Program-made: the position numbers and the translations under genes
NCBI GenBank assembly: GCA_035760965.1
Contig: DASTRY010000007.1
Span: 99,049-163,048 of the forward strand
Length of the DNA stretch: 64,000 nucleotides
Direction of reading: 5' to 3'
DNA from: JADGHX01 sp035760965
Lineage (GTDB): Bacteria > Pseudomonadota > Gammaproteobacteria > Steroidobacterales > Steroidobacteraceae
Notes under the pieces: generated by a model
Told to the model about the DNA's origin: nothing
The model's input: only the letters and a program-made list of their open reading frames with translations
The model's database searches: none
In this document: positions 16,517-25,141 of the stretch, piece after piece
Layout: each line of letters opens with the position of its first letter
How positions within the stretch are numbered: position 1 is the stretch's first letter

Positions 16517-17899
16517 ATGCCACCCCCCGTCTACTCCAGCGCCCTAGAGCTGATCGGCAACACGCCGCTGCTCGAAGCGCGCCGCCTCGACGCGGCCCCC
16601 TGCCGGCTCTTCCTCAAGCTCGAGAACCAGAACCCCGGCGGCTCCATCAAGGACCGCGTCGGCCTCTATCTCGTCGAAGCCGCCGAACGCGACGGCCGCC
16701 TGAAGCCCGGCGGCACGCTCATCGAAGCGACCGCGGGCAACACGGGCCTCGGCCTCGCGCTGGTGGCAGGCCAGAAGGGTTACCGCCTGCTGCTGGTCAT
16801 CCCCGACAAGATGAGCCAGGAGAAGATCTTCCACCTGAAGGCGATGGGCGCCGAAGTCGTCATGACCCGCTCCGACGTCCACAAGGGCCATCCGGAGTAC
16901 TACCAGGACCTCGCCGCGCGGCTCGCGAAGGAGACGCCCAACTCGCTGTACGTCAACCAGTTCGGCAACGACGCGAATCCGAAGGCGCACGAGGAAACGA
17001 CGGCGCCGGAAATCTGGGAGCAAATGGAGCACAACCTGGACGCGATCGTCGTCGGCGTCGGCACCGGCGGCACCGCGACCGGCCTGTCGCGCTACTTCGC
17101 ACGCGTCGCGCCCCATGTCGAGATCGTTCTGGCGGACCCGGTGGGCTCCGTGCTGGCGGAGTACGTGCGCACCGGCAAGCCGGGCCACGGTGAGCGCTCC
17201 TGGCTCGTCGAAGGGATCGGCGGGGACTCCGTGCCGCCCGTCGCGGACCTGTCCCGTATCAAAACTGCATACACGATTCCGGACAAGGAATCGTTCGAAA
17301 CCTGCCGGATGCTGCTGCGGAAGGAGGGGATCATCGCCGGTACGTCCACCGGCACGCTGCTGGCGGCCGCCTTGCGTTACTGCCGTGAGCAGAAGGTCGC
17401 AAAACGCGTAGTCACATTCGTCTGCGACAGCGGCAACAAGTATCTTTCGAAGGTCTACAACGATTACTGGATGATCGATCAGGGGTTCCTCGAGCGTGAG
17501 CGCTATGGGGACCTGCGCGATCTCATCGCGCGGCGCCACTGGGAGCACGCTGCGGTGACGGTGAACGCGAATGAGACCGTGCTCGCAGCATATCGGCGCA
17601 TGAAGCTGTACGACGTCTCGCAGCTGCCGGTGCTCGACAACGGCGACATCGTCGGCATCGTGGACGAGGAGGACGTGCTGCTCGAGGTGTTCTCGAATCC
17701 GAAGCACTTCGAGGAGCCGGTGACGATGGCGATGGAGCGCCATCTCGTGACGGTCCAGGCGGATGCGCCGCTGTCGCGACTGATGGAGATCTTCCGCAGC
17801 GGAATGGTCGCCATCGTGATGGACGGCGCGCAGTTCCTGGGGCTCGTCACGCGCATCGATCTGTTGAATTGGTTGCGCCGGCGGCAGGTGGACGGTTGA
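16517..17899 (+). CDS. cbs: cystathionine beta-synthase with C-terminal CBS pair
   Basis: The 460-aa PLP enzyme joins homocysteine and serine (or O-acetylserine) to give cystathionine. The PLP lysine is K45 in GGSIKDRVG. TAGNTGLG is the substrate/PLP loop and GVGTGGTATG the phosphate-binding loop. Residues from about 340 onward form two CBS motifs (a Bateman module: VNANETVLAAYRRMKLYDVSQLPV and a second unit), the regulatory layout of mammalian-like CBS, unlike plain cysteine synthase. The ATG at 16517 has CCGGGA upstream. It is followed 11 bp later by a gamma-lyase gene, together forming reverse transsulfuration. Confidence 0.93.
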   Translation: MPPPVYSSALELIGNTPLLEARRLDAAPCRLFLKLENQNPGGSIKDRVGLYLVEAAERDGRLKPGGTLIEATAGNTGLGLALVAGQKGYRLLLVIPDKMSQEKIFHLKAMGAEVVMTRSDVHKGHPEYYQDLAARLAKETPNSLYVNQFGNDANPKAHEETTAPEIWEQMEHNLDAIVVGVGTGGTATGLSRYFARVAPHVEIVLADPVGSVLAEYVRTGKPGHGERSWLVEGIGGDSVPPVADLSRIKTAYTIPDKESFETCRMLLRKEGIIAGTSTGTLLAAALRYCREQKVAKRVVTFVCDSGNKYLSKVYNDYWMIDQGFLERERYGDLRDLIARRHWEHAAVTVNANETVLAAYRRMKLYDVSQLPVLDNGDIVGIVDEEDVLLEVFSNPKHFEEPVTMAMERHLVTVQADAPLSRLMEIFRSGMVAIVMDGAQFLGLVTRIDLLNWLRRRQVDG

Positions 17900-17910
17900 G
17901 CGGAGCAGGC

Positions 17911-19080
17911 ATGGGTGGGGAACACGACAGTTTCGGATTCAATACACGCGTCATTCACGGCGGTCAGCAGCCCGACCCGCTGACCGGCGCGATCATGCCG
18001 CCGATCTACGCCACCTCGACGTACGTGCAGTCGAGCCCGGGCGTGCACAAGGGCTACGAGTATTCGCGCACGGCCAACCCGACGCGCGATGCGCTGCAGG
18101 CGAGCCTCGCGAACCTGGAAGGCGGCGCGGCCGGGTTCGCCTTCGCATCGGGTCTCGCCGCATCCGCGACGATCATCGACCTGCTCGATGCGGGATCGCA
18201 CATCGTCGCCATGCACGATCTGTATGGCGGCAGCTACCGGCTGTTCGAGAACGTGCGCAAGCGCTCGGCCGGGCACGACGTGTCGTTCGTCGATCTCACC
18301 GATCCGGCGGCGCTCGAAGCGGCCATCCGGCCGAACACACGGCTCATCTGGGCGGAGACGCCGACCAATCCGCTGCTGAAGATCGTCGACCTGCGCGCGA
18401 TCGCGGCCATTGCGAAGAAGCATGGAATTCTCACGGTGTGCGACAACACGTTCGCCACGCCGTACCTGCAGCGGCCGCTCGAGCACGGCATCGACATCGT
18501 CGTGCACTCGACGACGAAGTACATGAACGGCCACTCGGATGCGATCGGCGGCGCCGCCGTCATCCGTCACGGCGCCGACGAGCTGCGCGAGAAGCTCACG
18601 TATCTGCAGAACGCGGTCGGGGGCGTGCCAGGGCCGTTCGATTCGTTCCTGACGTTGCGCGGGATCAAGACGCTCGCGCTGCGCATGGAGCGGCACTGCG
18701 CGAACGCCATGGCCATCGCGCAATTCCTCGAGGCGCATCCGAAGGTGACGCGCGTGATCTATCCGGGGCTCGCGAGCCATCCGCAACATTCGCTCGCGAA
18801 GCGGCAGATGCAGGGCGGCTTCGGCGGGATCATCACGGCGGAGCTGCGCGGCGGGCTCGCCGAGGCGCGGCGCTTTCTCGAGCGCTGCCACCTGTTCGCG
18901 CTCGCGGAGAGTCTCGGCGGCGTCGAGAGTCTCATCGAGCATCCGGGGCTGATGACGCACGCGTCGCTGCCGGCGGCGATGCGCGCGCAGCTGGGCATCA
19001 GCGACAGCCTCGTGCGGTTGTCGGTGGGTATCGAGTCGGTCGACGATTTGATCGCGGAGCTGCGCACAGCGTTGGGCTGA
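17911..19080 (+). CDS. cystathionine gamma-lyase / gamma-synthase family enzyme
   Basis: The 389-aa PLP enzyme of the Cys/Met metabolism family has K203 in HSTTKYMNGHSD as the PLP lysine, YEYSRTANPTR at the N-terminus, the GLAASATI and GGSYRLFE regions, and the SLGGVESL..HP motif near the end. The cbs gene directly upstream makes gamma-lyase (cystathionine to cysteine, alpha-ketobutyrate and ammonia) the likely activity, but MetB-type synthase cannot be excluded from sequence alone. ATG 17911 has GGAGCAGG before it. It is probably co-transcribed with cbs. Confidence 0.9.
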   Translation: MGGEHDSFGFNTRVIHGGQQPDPLTGAIMPPIYATSTYVQSSPGVHKGYEYSRTANPTRDALQASLANLEGGAAGFAFASGLAASATIIDLLDAGSHIVAMHDLYGGSYRLFENVRKRSAGHDVSFVDLTDPAALEAAIRPNTRLIWAETPTNPLLKIVDLRAIAAIAKKHGILTVCDNTFATPYLQRPLEHGIDIVVHSTTKYMNGHSDAIGGAAVIRHGADELREKLTYLQNAVGGVPGPFDSFLTLRGIKTLALRMERHCANAMAIAQFLEAHPKVTRVIYPGLASHPQHSLAKRQMQGGFGGIITAELRGGLAEARRFLERCHLFALAESLGGVESLIEHPGLMTHASLPAAMRAQLGISDSLVRLSVGIESVDDLIAELRTALG

Positions 19081-19120
19081 GACGAATCGTCGCGTGCAGG
19101 GTGGGGTCTAGAAATCGCGT

Positions 19121-20803
19121 ATGTGGGACGCGTGGAAGTCTGCGTGGTGGGCGGCGTTGGCGGCGTGGGTGTTGCCCGCGTTCGCGGCAGCGGCAGACGC
19201 GCAGTTCGATATCAGCGTGATCGATGCGTCGCCCGGCGTCACGGAAGAGGCCGTCACGAGCGGCGCGCTCGATGCGCAATTCAAGCCGTTCACTCTGCGC
19301 GAGGTGCGTGCGCGCGGTCTCCCGTTCTGGCTGAAACTCGTCGCAAAGCAAGACATCCCTGCGGATGCGGCGCCTGCGCTGATCGCGCACAAGGGTCGCC
19401 ACTTCGATGTGCAGCCGTACAGCGCGCGTGATGGGCGCGTGACGCCGCTGCACTTGATCGCCGAGCTCCCACAGTTTCGTGCGTCACACGATGCGGTGTT
19501 CGTGCTGCCGGACGGACTGAAAGCAGGCGAGCGCGTGTACGTGCACGTCGAGGGACGCGGCCGCGGTTCGGAGGAGCTCGCGTTCTCGGCCGCGCCGCTG
19601 CGCGCGACGCTGGCAGAGGGCACCGAGCACACGCGCATGATCGTGCTGACGTTCGGGGCGCTGATGGTCATGGCGCTCGCGTCCCTGCTGCTATGGTTCG
19701 TTCTCTCCGACCGGCTGTTCATTCTGTATTCCGCGCTGATCTCGCTGCAGGCGCTGTACATCGCGTATTTCACGGGCCAGGGATTCGACTGGCCGTTCAT
19801 GTCCGCGGCGCTGCCGCTGAGCTCGTATGCGTGGAACGTGCCGGCCGCACTGAGCGGCGCGGCGGCGTGCTTGTTCATTCGTGAGATTGCGGAGCTGCGG
19901 CTGTACTCGCCGCGCGTGTATCACGTCTTCAAGTGGCTCGCGGTGACCTTCGTCGTCCTCGCGTTCGCAAACGTGCTGCAGGTCGTGGGTCTCGGCGCGG
20001 TCGTTGCGATCGTGGGCAATCTCATCTTCGTCGGCTCCGCGGCGTTCACGCTGATCGTCGCGTTTCTCGCGTGGCGACGCGGAAACAACGCCTCGGGCTG
20101 GTTTCTGCTGGCGTGGGGTCTGCTCGAGGCGGTCACCATCGCCACCGCGATCCGCCTGATCACGCGCGATGCAGACGCGTCCTGGCTGCTGTTCTACGGG
20201 CTGCCGGTGTCGATGATTTCCGCGTCCGTGCTGATCGCGCTCGGTGTGGCGGATCGCTTGCGCGGCCAGCGTCTCGCGCTGACCGAAGCCGAGCGGCGCG
20301 CGCAGACGGACCCGCTGACCGGCGTGCTGAATCGCCGCGCGCTGGTCGAGCGCCTGGAGCTGGCCTGCGCGCGTGCGCGGGCGCGCGGTCTGCCGATCGG
20401 TTTGCTGTTCATCGATCTCGATCATTTCAAGGAGATCAACGATTCGTATGGGCACGCGGCCGGCGATGCGTGCCTCGGCGCGATCATCGCGCCCATTCAG
20501 GAAGAGCTGCGGCAATCCGATGTCATCGGCCGATACGGCGGCGAGGAGTTCGTCGTCGTGCTCAGCAGCGCGAGCTCATCGTCGGCGCATACCATCGCGG
20601 AGCGCATTCGCGCACGTGTCGCGGGCATTCGCGTCGAAGGATTCGGCGAGCCGATCCGGCTGACGTGCAGCATTGGCGTCGCGGCGAGCGATACGCTGGG
20701 CGTGTGGGGCGAGCACCTGCTCGCGCGCGCCGACGCGGCCGTGTACGACGCGAAGCGCGCGGGCCGCAATTGCGTGCAGATGGCGATGCCGCGCGCGGCG
20801 TGA
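19121..20803 (+). CDS. 7TMR-DISM diguanylate cyclase
   Basis: The 560-aa product has a signal peptide ending near AAADA, an extracytoplasmic beta-rich DISMED2-like domain (about 27-165), seven membrane helices (about 175-385), and a GGDEF domain with RYGGEEF near residue 475. The inhibitory I-site RQSD is intact. The signature NDSYGHAAGD is also present. It should make c-di-GMP in response to an external ligand, perhaps a carbohydrate. No EAL domain is attached. With the gene at 1934 it is the second c-di-GMP enzyme in the window. The start follows 40 bp after the gamma-lyase stop. Confidence 0.92.
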   Translation: MWDAWKSAWWAALAAWVLPAFAAAADAQFDISVIDASPGVTEEAVTSGALDAQFKPFTLREVRARGLPFWLKLVAKQDIPADAAPALIAHKGRHFDVQPYSARDGRVTPLHLIAELPQFRASHDAVFVLPDGLKAGERVYVHVEGRGRGSEELAFSAAPLRATLAEGTEHTRMIVLTFGALMVMALASLLLWFVLSDRLFILYSALISLQALYIAYFTGQGFDWPFMSAALPLSSYAWNVPAALSGAAACLFIREIAELRLYSPRVYHVFKWLAVTFVVLAFANVLQVVGLGAVVAIVGNLIFVGSAAFTLIVAFLAWRRGNNASGWFLLAWGLLEAVTIATAIRLITRDADASWLLFYGLPVSMISASVLIALGVADRLRGQRLALTEAERRAQTDPLTGVLNRRALVERLELACARARARGLPIGLLFIDLDHFKEINDSYGHAAGDACLGAIIAPIQEELRQSDVIGRYGGEEFVVVLSSASSSSAHTIAERIRARVAGIRVEGFGEPIRLTCSIGVAASDTLGVWGEHLLARADAAVYDAKRAGRNCVQMAMPRAA

Positions 20804-20939
20804 GCGGCCGGTCCGCCGGAGGAGCCCCGACGACCTGCAGCCACGCCTCGCCGTGTGCGAACACGGGCAGCGGCGCGACGACCTCGCGGCCTCGCCTAGT
20901 CGCCCGCGAACACGGGCAGCAGCGCCAGCGCGTGCGCCC

Positions 20940-21686
20940 TCAGAGTTGAATCTTCGAGAACGAGTACGCGCCCAACGCGAGAAACACGACGGCCACCGCG
21001 GCGAGCACGCCGAGATCGAGCGCAAGGCCGAAGTGCGTCATCCCGATCAGCGTGGTCCGCAACCCATCCACGCCATACGACAGCGGGTTGATCGTCGTGA
21101 TGGCCTTCAGCGCGCCCGGCAGGCCGTCGAGCGGATACAGCGCGCCCGACAGGAAGAAGAGCGGCATCATCAAGAAGTTCATGATCAGCGGAAACGCCTG
21201 CATGTTCTCGAGCCGCGAGCCGATGGCCGTGCCGAAGGCGCAGAACAGGATGGCGATCAGCGCCATGGTTACGAGCAGCATCGGCAGGCCGATGAAGCTG
21301 CTCGGCCGAAAGCCCGCGACGATACACGCGATCAGCACCAGCAAGCCCTGCATCATTGCGACGGTGGCGCCGCCGAGCGTGCGCCCGATCATCACGTGCA
21401 AGCGCGGCACCGGCGCAACGAGCGTCTCTTTCAGAAAGCCGAATTGCCGATCCCACAGCAAGCCGATTCCGGAGAACGCTCCCGAGAACAGCACGGTCAT
21501 GCCGATGACGCCCGGCGCGAGGAACTGCAGGTAACTGCCGTGCCCCGACTTCGCGAACACCGGCCCGAGCCCGAAGCCGAGCGCGAGCAGATAGAGCAGC
21601 GGCTGTCCGAGCGCGCCGACGATCTGCGCTGGCGAGCGGAAGTAGCGCTTCATCTCGCGCAGCCAGAGAATGTAGATCGCTTTCAT
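20940..21686 (-). CDS. ABC-2 type transporter permease
   Basis: The 248-aa protein has six hydrophobic segments and the ABC-2 family layout: an N-terminal LWLREMKRYFRSP before helix one, LWDRQFGFLKETLVAPV as the coupling region, and PLFFLSGALYPLDGLP..L..I..INPLSYGVDGLR. It pairs with the ATPase gene just upstream, whose stop overlaps its ATG by 4 nt. The substrate is unknown; relatives export drugs, polysaccharide or other lipophilic compounds. Confidence 0.92.
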   Translation of the reverse strand: MKAIYILWLREMKRYFRSPAQIVGALGQPLLYLLALGFGLGPVFAKSGHGSYLQFLAPGVIGMTVLFSGAFSGIGLLWDRQFGFLKETLVAPVPRLHVMIGRTLGGATVAMMQGLLVLIACIVAGFRPSSFIGLPMLLVTMALIAILFCAFGTAIGSRLENMQAFPLIMNFLMMPLFFLSGALYPLDGLPGALKAITTINPLSYGVDGLRTTLIGMTHFGLALDLGVLAAVAVVFLALGAYSFSKIQL

Positions 21687-22474
21687 CGCCGCCCGCCCCA
21701 CGCGCGCGCGAACTGGCGCATCTGATCCACGTTGCTCGCTTCCTCGTCGCGAATCGCCGAGCCGGTGAGCGCGAGAAATGCGGCCTCGAGCGAATCCGTC
21801 TGGGTCTGCGCCAGCAGCTCCGCCGGCGTGCCCTGCGCAATGATCGCGCCGTGATCGATGATGGCGATCCGCTGTGCGATGCGCTCCGCCTCGTCCATGT
21901 AGTGCGTGGTCAGGAACACCGTGGTCCCCTCGGACTGGTTCAGCGCCTTCACGTGCATCCAGAGCTGATTGCGACTCTGCGGATCGAGACCGAGCGTCGG
22001 CTCGTCGAGAAACAGAATCTTCGGCGTGTGCAGAAACCCGCGCGCGATCTCGAGTCGCCGCCGCATGCCGCCCGAGAACTTCTTGGTCAGATCGTTGCGG
22101 CGGTCCCAGAGCTCGAAGAGCTTCAGCAGCGACTCGATGCGCTCGTGCCGCACTTTGCGCGGCACCCCGTACAGCACGCCGTGCAGCTCCATGTTCTCAT
22201 ACGCGGTGAGCTCCGAGTCGAGACTCGGGTCCTGGAACACGATGCCGAACTTGCGGCGCACTTCGAGCTGGTGTTGCGCCGGGTCCAGGCCGTCGATGCG
22301 AATCGTGCCGCTCGTCGGCGTGAGGAGCGTCGTCAGCATCTTGATCGTCGTGGTCTTGCCCGCGCCGTTCGGTCCGAGGAACGCGAACAGCTCGCCGGGT
22401 CGCACGTCGAACGAAATGCTTTTCACGGCCTCGAGCTCGCCGAACTTCTTGGCGAGGTTCTGCACGGTGATCAT
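21683..22474 (-). CDS. ABC transporter ATP-binding protein (DrrA-like)
   Basis: The 263-aa ATPase has GPNGAGKTTT (Walker A), FSGGMRRRLEIARG (signature), LFLDEPTLGLDP (Walker B) and the switch histidine in FLTTHYMDEAE. The short DrrA/NodI-like tail follows. I chose ATG 22474 because AAGGGGGG precedes it; upstream in-frame codons are not conserved-looking. It forms a two-gene export operon with the permease and diverges from the YCII-VOC gene, with about 115 bp between starts. Confidence 0.93.
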   Translation of the reverse strand: MITVQNLAKKFGELEAVKSISFDVRPGELFAFLGPNGAGKTTTIKMLTTLLTPTSGTIRIDGLDPAQHQLEVRRKFGIVFQDPSLDSELTAYENMELHGVLYGVPRKVRHERIESLLKLFELWDRRNDLTKKFSGGMRRRLEIARGFLHTPKILFLDEPTLGLDPQSRNQLWMHVKALNQSEGTTVFLTTHYMDEAERIAQRIAIIDHGAIIAQGTPAELLAQTQTDSLEAAFLALTGSAIRDEEASNVDQMRQFARAWGGRR

Positions 22475-22589
22475 GCGTTGCGGCCCCCCTTGAAAGGCGC
22501 GCCAGTCTAGACAACCCCGCCCTTCAGGGACAGACCCGTGCGGCGCATACTTGCGCGGCCGCTCGGAATGCGGACGCCGGGAGAACGTC

Positions 22590-23345
22590 ATGCTCTACGC
22601 CATACTTTGCTACAACTACGAGGCGGCCACGGAAGCCTGGTCGCAGGAGCAGGAAGAGGCCGTCATGGGGCGCTTGCACGCGGTCCAGGATCGATTGCGC
22701 CGCGAGCGCCGGCTCGGACCGGTGGCGCGTCTCATGCCCACGACAGCCGCCGTCACGCTGAAGAAGGATCGCGAGCCCGCGATGGTCGTGGACGGGCCCT
22801 TCGCGGAAACGAAGGAGCAGCTGCTCGGGTTCTATCTCGTCGAGTGCGATTCGCGCGAGGCCGCGCTCGATGTCGCGCGCGATCTCGGCCGCGCGAATCC
22901 CGGGGGTTCCTATGAAATCCGGCCACTGCGCACGTATTTGCCGGCCGACGAACCGAGCGTTTCGAGCGATGCGCCGTTGCAGCTCGGTGCGGTCGGACAG
23001 ATTTCGCGCACCGTGCGCGACATCAAAGAAGCCGAGGAGTGGTACGGCAAGGTGCTCGGTCTGCGCCACCTTTTCACGTTCGGCAAGCTCGCGTTCTTCG
23101 ATCTCGGCGGCACGCGGCTGTACTTGACGCAGGAGGCGCCGGGCGGCCCGCAACCCGAGTCGATCCTCTATCTCCGCGTGCCCGAGATCCACAAAGCGCA
23201 CGACGAGCTGCGCTCGCGCGGCGTCGAATTCACGGGCGCGCCGCACATGATTCACAAGCATGCCGACGGCACGGAGGAATGGATGGCGTTCTTCAAGGAC
23301 CCCGAAGGCCGGCCGCTCGCGATCATGTCGCAGGCGAAGTCATGA
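22590..23345 (+). CDS. YCII-domain and glyoxalase/VOC-domain fusion protein
   Basis: The first about 115 residues of the 251-aa product are a YCII/DGPF domain: MLYAILCYN at the start and VVDGPFAETKEQLLGFYLVEC in the middle. Such proteins are often linked to ECF sigma factors, but none is nearby. Residues about 128-250 form a VOC (glyoxalase/bleomycin-resistance) fold: ISRTVRDIKEAEEWYGKVLGL, and EEWMAFFKDPEGRPLAIMS at the end. The metal-ligand set and substrate are not obvious. GGGAGA precedes the ATG. The next gene (a cupin) overlaps its stop by ATGA. Confidence 0.85.
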   Translation: MLYAILCYNYEAATEAWSQEQEEAVMGRLHAVQDRLRRERRLGPVARLMPTTAAVTLKKDREPAMVVDGPFAETKEQLLGFYLVECDSREAALDVARDLGRANPGGSYEIRPLRTYLPADEPSVSSDAPLQLGAVGQISRTVRDIKEAEEWYGKVLGLRHLFTFGKLAFFDLGGTRLYLTQEAPGGPQPESILYLRVPEIHKAHDELRSRGVEFTGAPHMIHKHADGTEEWMAFFKDPEGRPLAIMSQAKS

Positions 23346-23797
23346 GCGCGCCGGGCTCGAGCGGCGCAGGCGTGCTCCCGGTCGCCGCGCTCGGCGCGGC
23401 GCTTTCGGTGGCCGTCTCGTCATCCGGCGCAAAGTCGGCGCACCCGATGGTCGTCGTGAACGAGCGCGATGTGATGCGCGAGGAGCCCGCGCCTCACGGC
23501 AATCTCGGCATGAGCACGGCGTACCGTATCTCGGATGTCGCGCCGAATCGTACGATGGACTTTCGCAAGCGCACGCTGCACGTCGGGTCCGCCATCGGGC
23601 TGCACGTGCTGAGTCACGATGAGGTGTACTACGTGGTCGACGGCGAAGGAGAGGTTGCATCCGATGGCGTTACGAAGCACCTCAGCGCGGGGAGCGCGGC
23701 CTATCTCTACGCGGGCGCGAACGTCGGCATCAAACAAGTCGGTCCGAAGCCGCTCACGCTGATCATCGCGTATCCCTTGCCGGACTCGGAACGCTGA
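23342..23797 (+). CDS. exported cupin-domain protein
   Basis: The 151-aa protein has an N-terminal hydrophobic stretch with a likely signal cleavage after SGAKSA. A single cupin barrel follows, with GLHVLSHDEVYYVVDGEGEV as motif one and a GSAAYLYAGANVGIKQVG turn as motif two. Its ATG overlaps the stop of the YCII-VOC gene, so both should be made together. No function is known; cupins of this size are isomerases, dioxygenases or small-molecule binders. Confidence 0.82.
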   Translation: MSAPGSSGAGVLPVAALGAALSVAVSSSGAKSAHPMVVVNERDVMREEPAPHGNLGMSTAYRISDVAPNRTMDFRKRTLHVGSAIGLHVLSHDEVYYVVDGEGEVASDGVTKHLSAGSAAYLYAGANVGIKQVGPKPLTLIIAYPLPDSER

Positions 23798-23815
23798 GCG
23801 GCGCGCGCCGCGCCG

Positions 23816-25141
23816 TCAGAAGAGCTCCGGGTGGTCGCTGACCATTTGACGTTCCACCGCATCGACGTTCTTGCCGAAGGGATGATCGGGAGTCAGCGCG
23901 CGCGCTGCGTCCCAACACGCCCACGCCGCCTCCGTCTGCGACATGTGGTAGTAAATCTCGCCCAGATCGAACCACGCGCTCGTGAGATACGGATTCGCCG
24001 CGAGCGCGGAGAGAAAGAGCTGGCGCGCCTCCGTCAGATGTCGCATCGCGAAGTGATGATTCGCGGCGAAGACGTCGAGCAGATAGGCGTACGGCGATTG
24101 CGTCTTCGTGCGCAGCGCGCCCAAGATCCGTATCGCTTTGTCCGCCTCCTCGGCGTTCTTCGCGCTCAAGGCGGACGCGAGCGCGGTCGCGTCGGCATCC
24201 GCCTGCGCCTGCTCGCGCGTCTGCGCTAGCCAATCGCGGCCGGAATCTCCGGTCGTGAGCGCGTATGCGAAATGCGCGAGCGCGGCGTCGAGCATCTTGC
24301 CTGAAGCCGCGGCCGTGTCGCGATCGCGTTTGGCCGCTTCGGCCCGCGCGGCGAGCGCGGCGGTCGCATCGGGCCCGATCTTCTGCAAGCTCACGTAGGG
24401 CTCGCGCTTCGGCGCGGCACGCGTGAATCCGTCCAGCGAGTAGGGCGCGTCGGGCGGATTCGTCACGCCGGTGAGGTGCAGCGTGATGGATTTCTCGGCG
24501 CCGTCCGGCTGCAATGCCCGCAACACTTCGGGCACGCCGCTGCGCTTGTCGAGGTCCGCATAGATCTTCGGGTGGCCACCGATCGCGTACCGCAAGTAGC
24601 GCCAGTACTCCGGCTGATAGCCGTCGGCCAGCGGACGCGTCGCGTCACTGACCGACAGCAAGTCTTTCGTCTTCCAGCGGTACGTCGTCGTGCCGTTGGC
24701 GTGCACCGTTTCGATGACCGTGTCCGCATCGGGTGCCGTGAGCGACAGCAAATGCTCGGCCAGCGCGGGCGCCTGCGCGTCCGACGCCACTTTGGCGGAG
24801 TCCAGCACCGAGCCGATGTGCGAGCGGTTCTCCAGCTCCATCGCGCGGAAACCGAGCACGCTGAAGAGCGAGCTCTCTTCGAACGTCTTCTGCTTCAAGT
24901 CGACGCGGTAGAGGCGGTGGCGTTCGAAATCGTAGATCTGCCGCGTGTTCTGCGCATCGACCCGCAAGTACTTGCGGCCCAGCGTGACCGTGACTGGGAA
25001 CTGCTCGGTACCGGGCTTCGCCGATGCCGCACCCGCCTCGGACGGATGCGTGACGATCTGTTCCGTGAACGTGAGCACGGGATGCGCATGAGCGCTCGCG
25101 ACGAGCGCCGCGCACAGCAGTGCGGCGGCCCCGCGCGTCAC
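23816..25141 (-). CDS. exported TPR-containing protein
   Basis: The 441-aa product has a signal peptide (LLCAALVASAHA). A central part contains LGRKYLRVDAQNTRQIYDFERHRLYRVD, which looks like a beta-rich DUF-type periplasmic domain. The C-terminal region (about 370-440) has TPR-like helices: AANHHFAMRHLTEARQLF and SAWFDLGEIYYHMSQTEAAW. The start is GTG 25141, which overlaps the stop of the amine oxidase gene (GTGA). Specific function unknown. Confidence 0.75.
   Translation of the reverse strand: MTRGAAALLCAALVASAHAHPVLTFTEQIVTHPSEAGAASAKPGTEQFPVTVTLGRKYLRVDAQNTRQIYDFERHRLYRVDLKQKTFEESSLFSVLGFRAMELENRSHIGSVLDSAKVASDAQAPALAEHLLSLTAPDADTVIETVHANGTTTYRWKTKDLLSVSDATRPLADGYQPEYWRYLRYAIGGHPKIYADLDKRSGVPEVLRALQPDGAEKSITLHLTGVTNPPDAPYSLDGFTRAAPKREPYVSLQKIGPDATAALAARAEAAKRDRDTAAASGKMLDAALAHFAYALTTGDSGRDWLAQTREQAQADADATALASALSAKNAEEADKAIRILGALRTKTQSPYAYLLDVFAANHHFAMRHLTEARQLFLSALAANPYLTSAWFDLGEIYYHMSQTEAAWACWDAARALTPDHPFGKNVDAVERQMVSDHPELF

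Noticed and set aside
20855..20925. Repeated GCGAACACGGGCAGC as a mobile-element end
   Set aside because: Only two copies 52 bp apart, without inverted ends, target duplication or a transposase.
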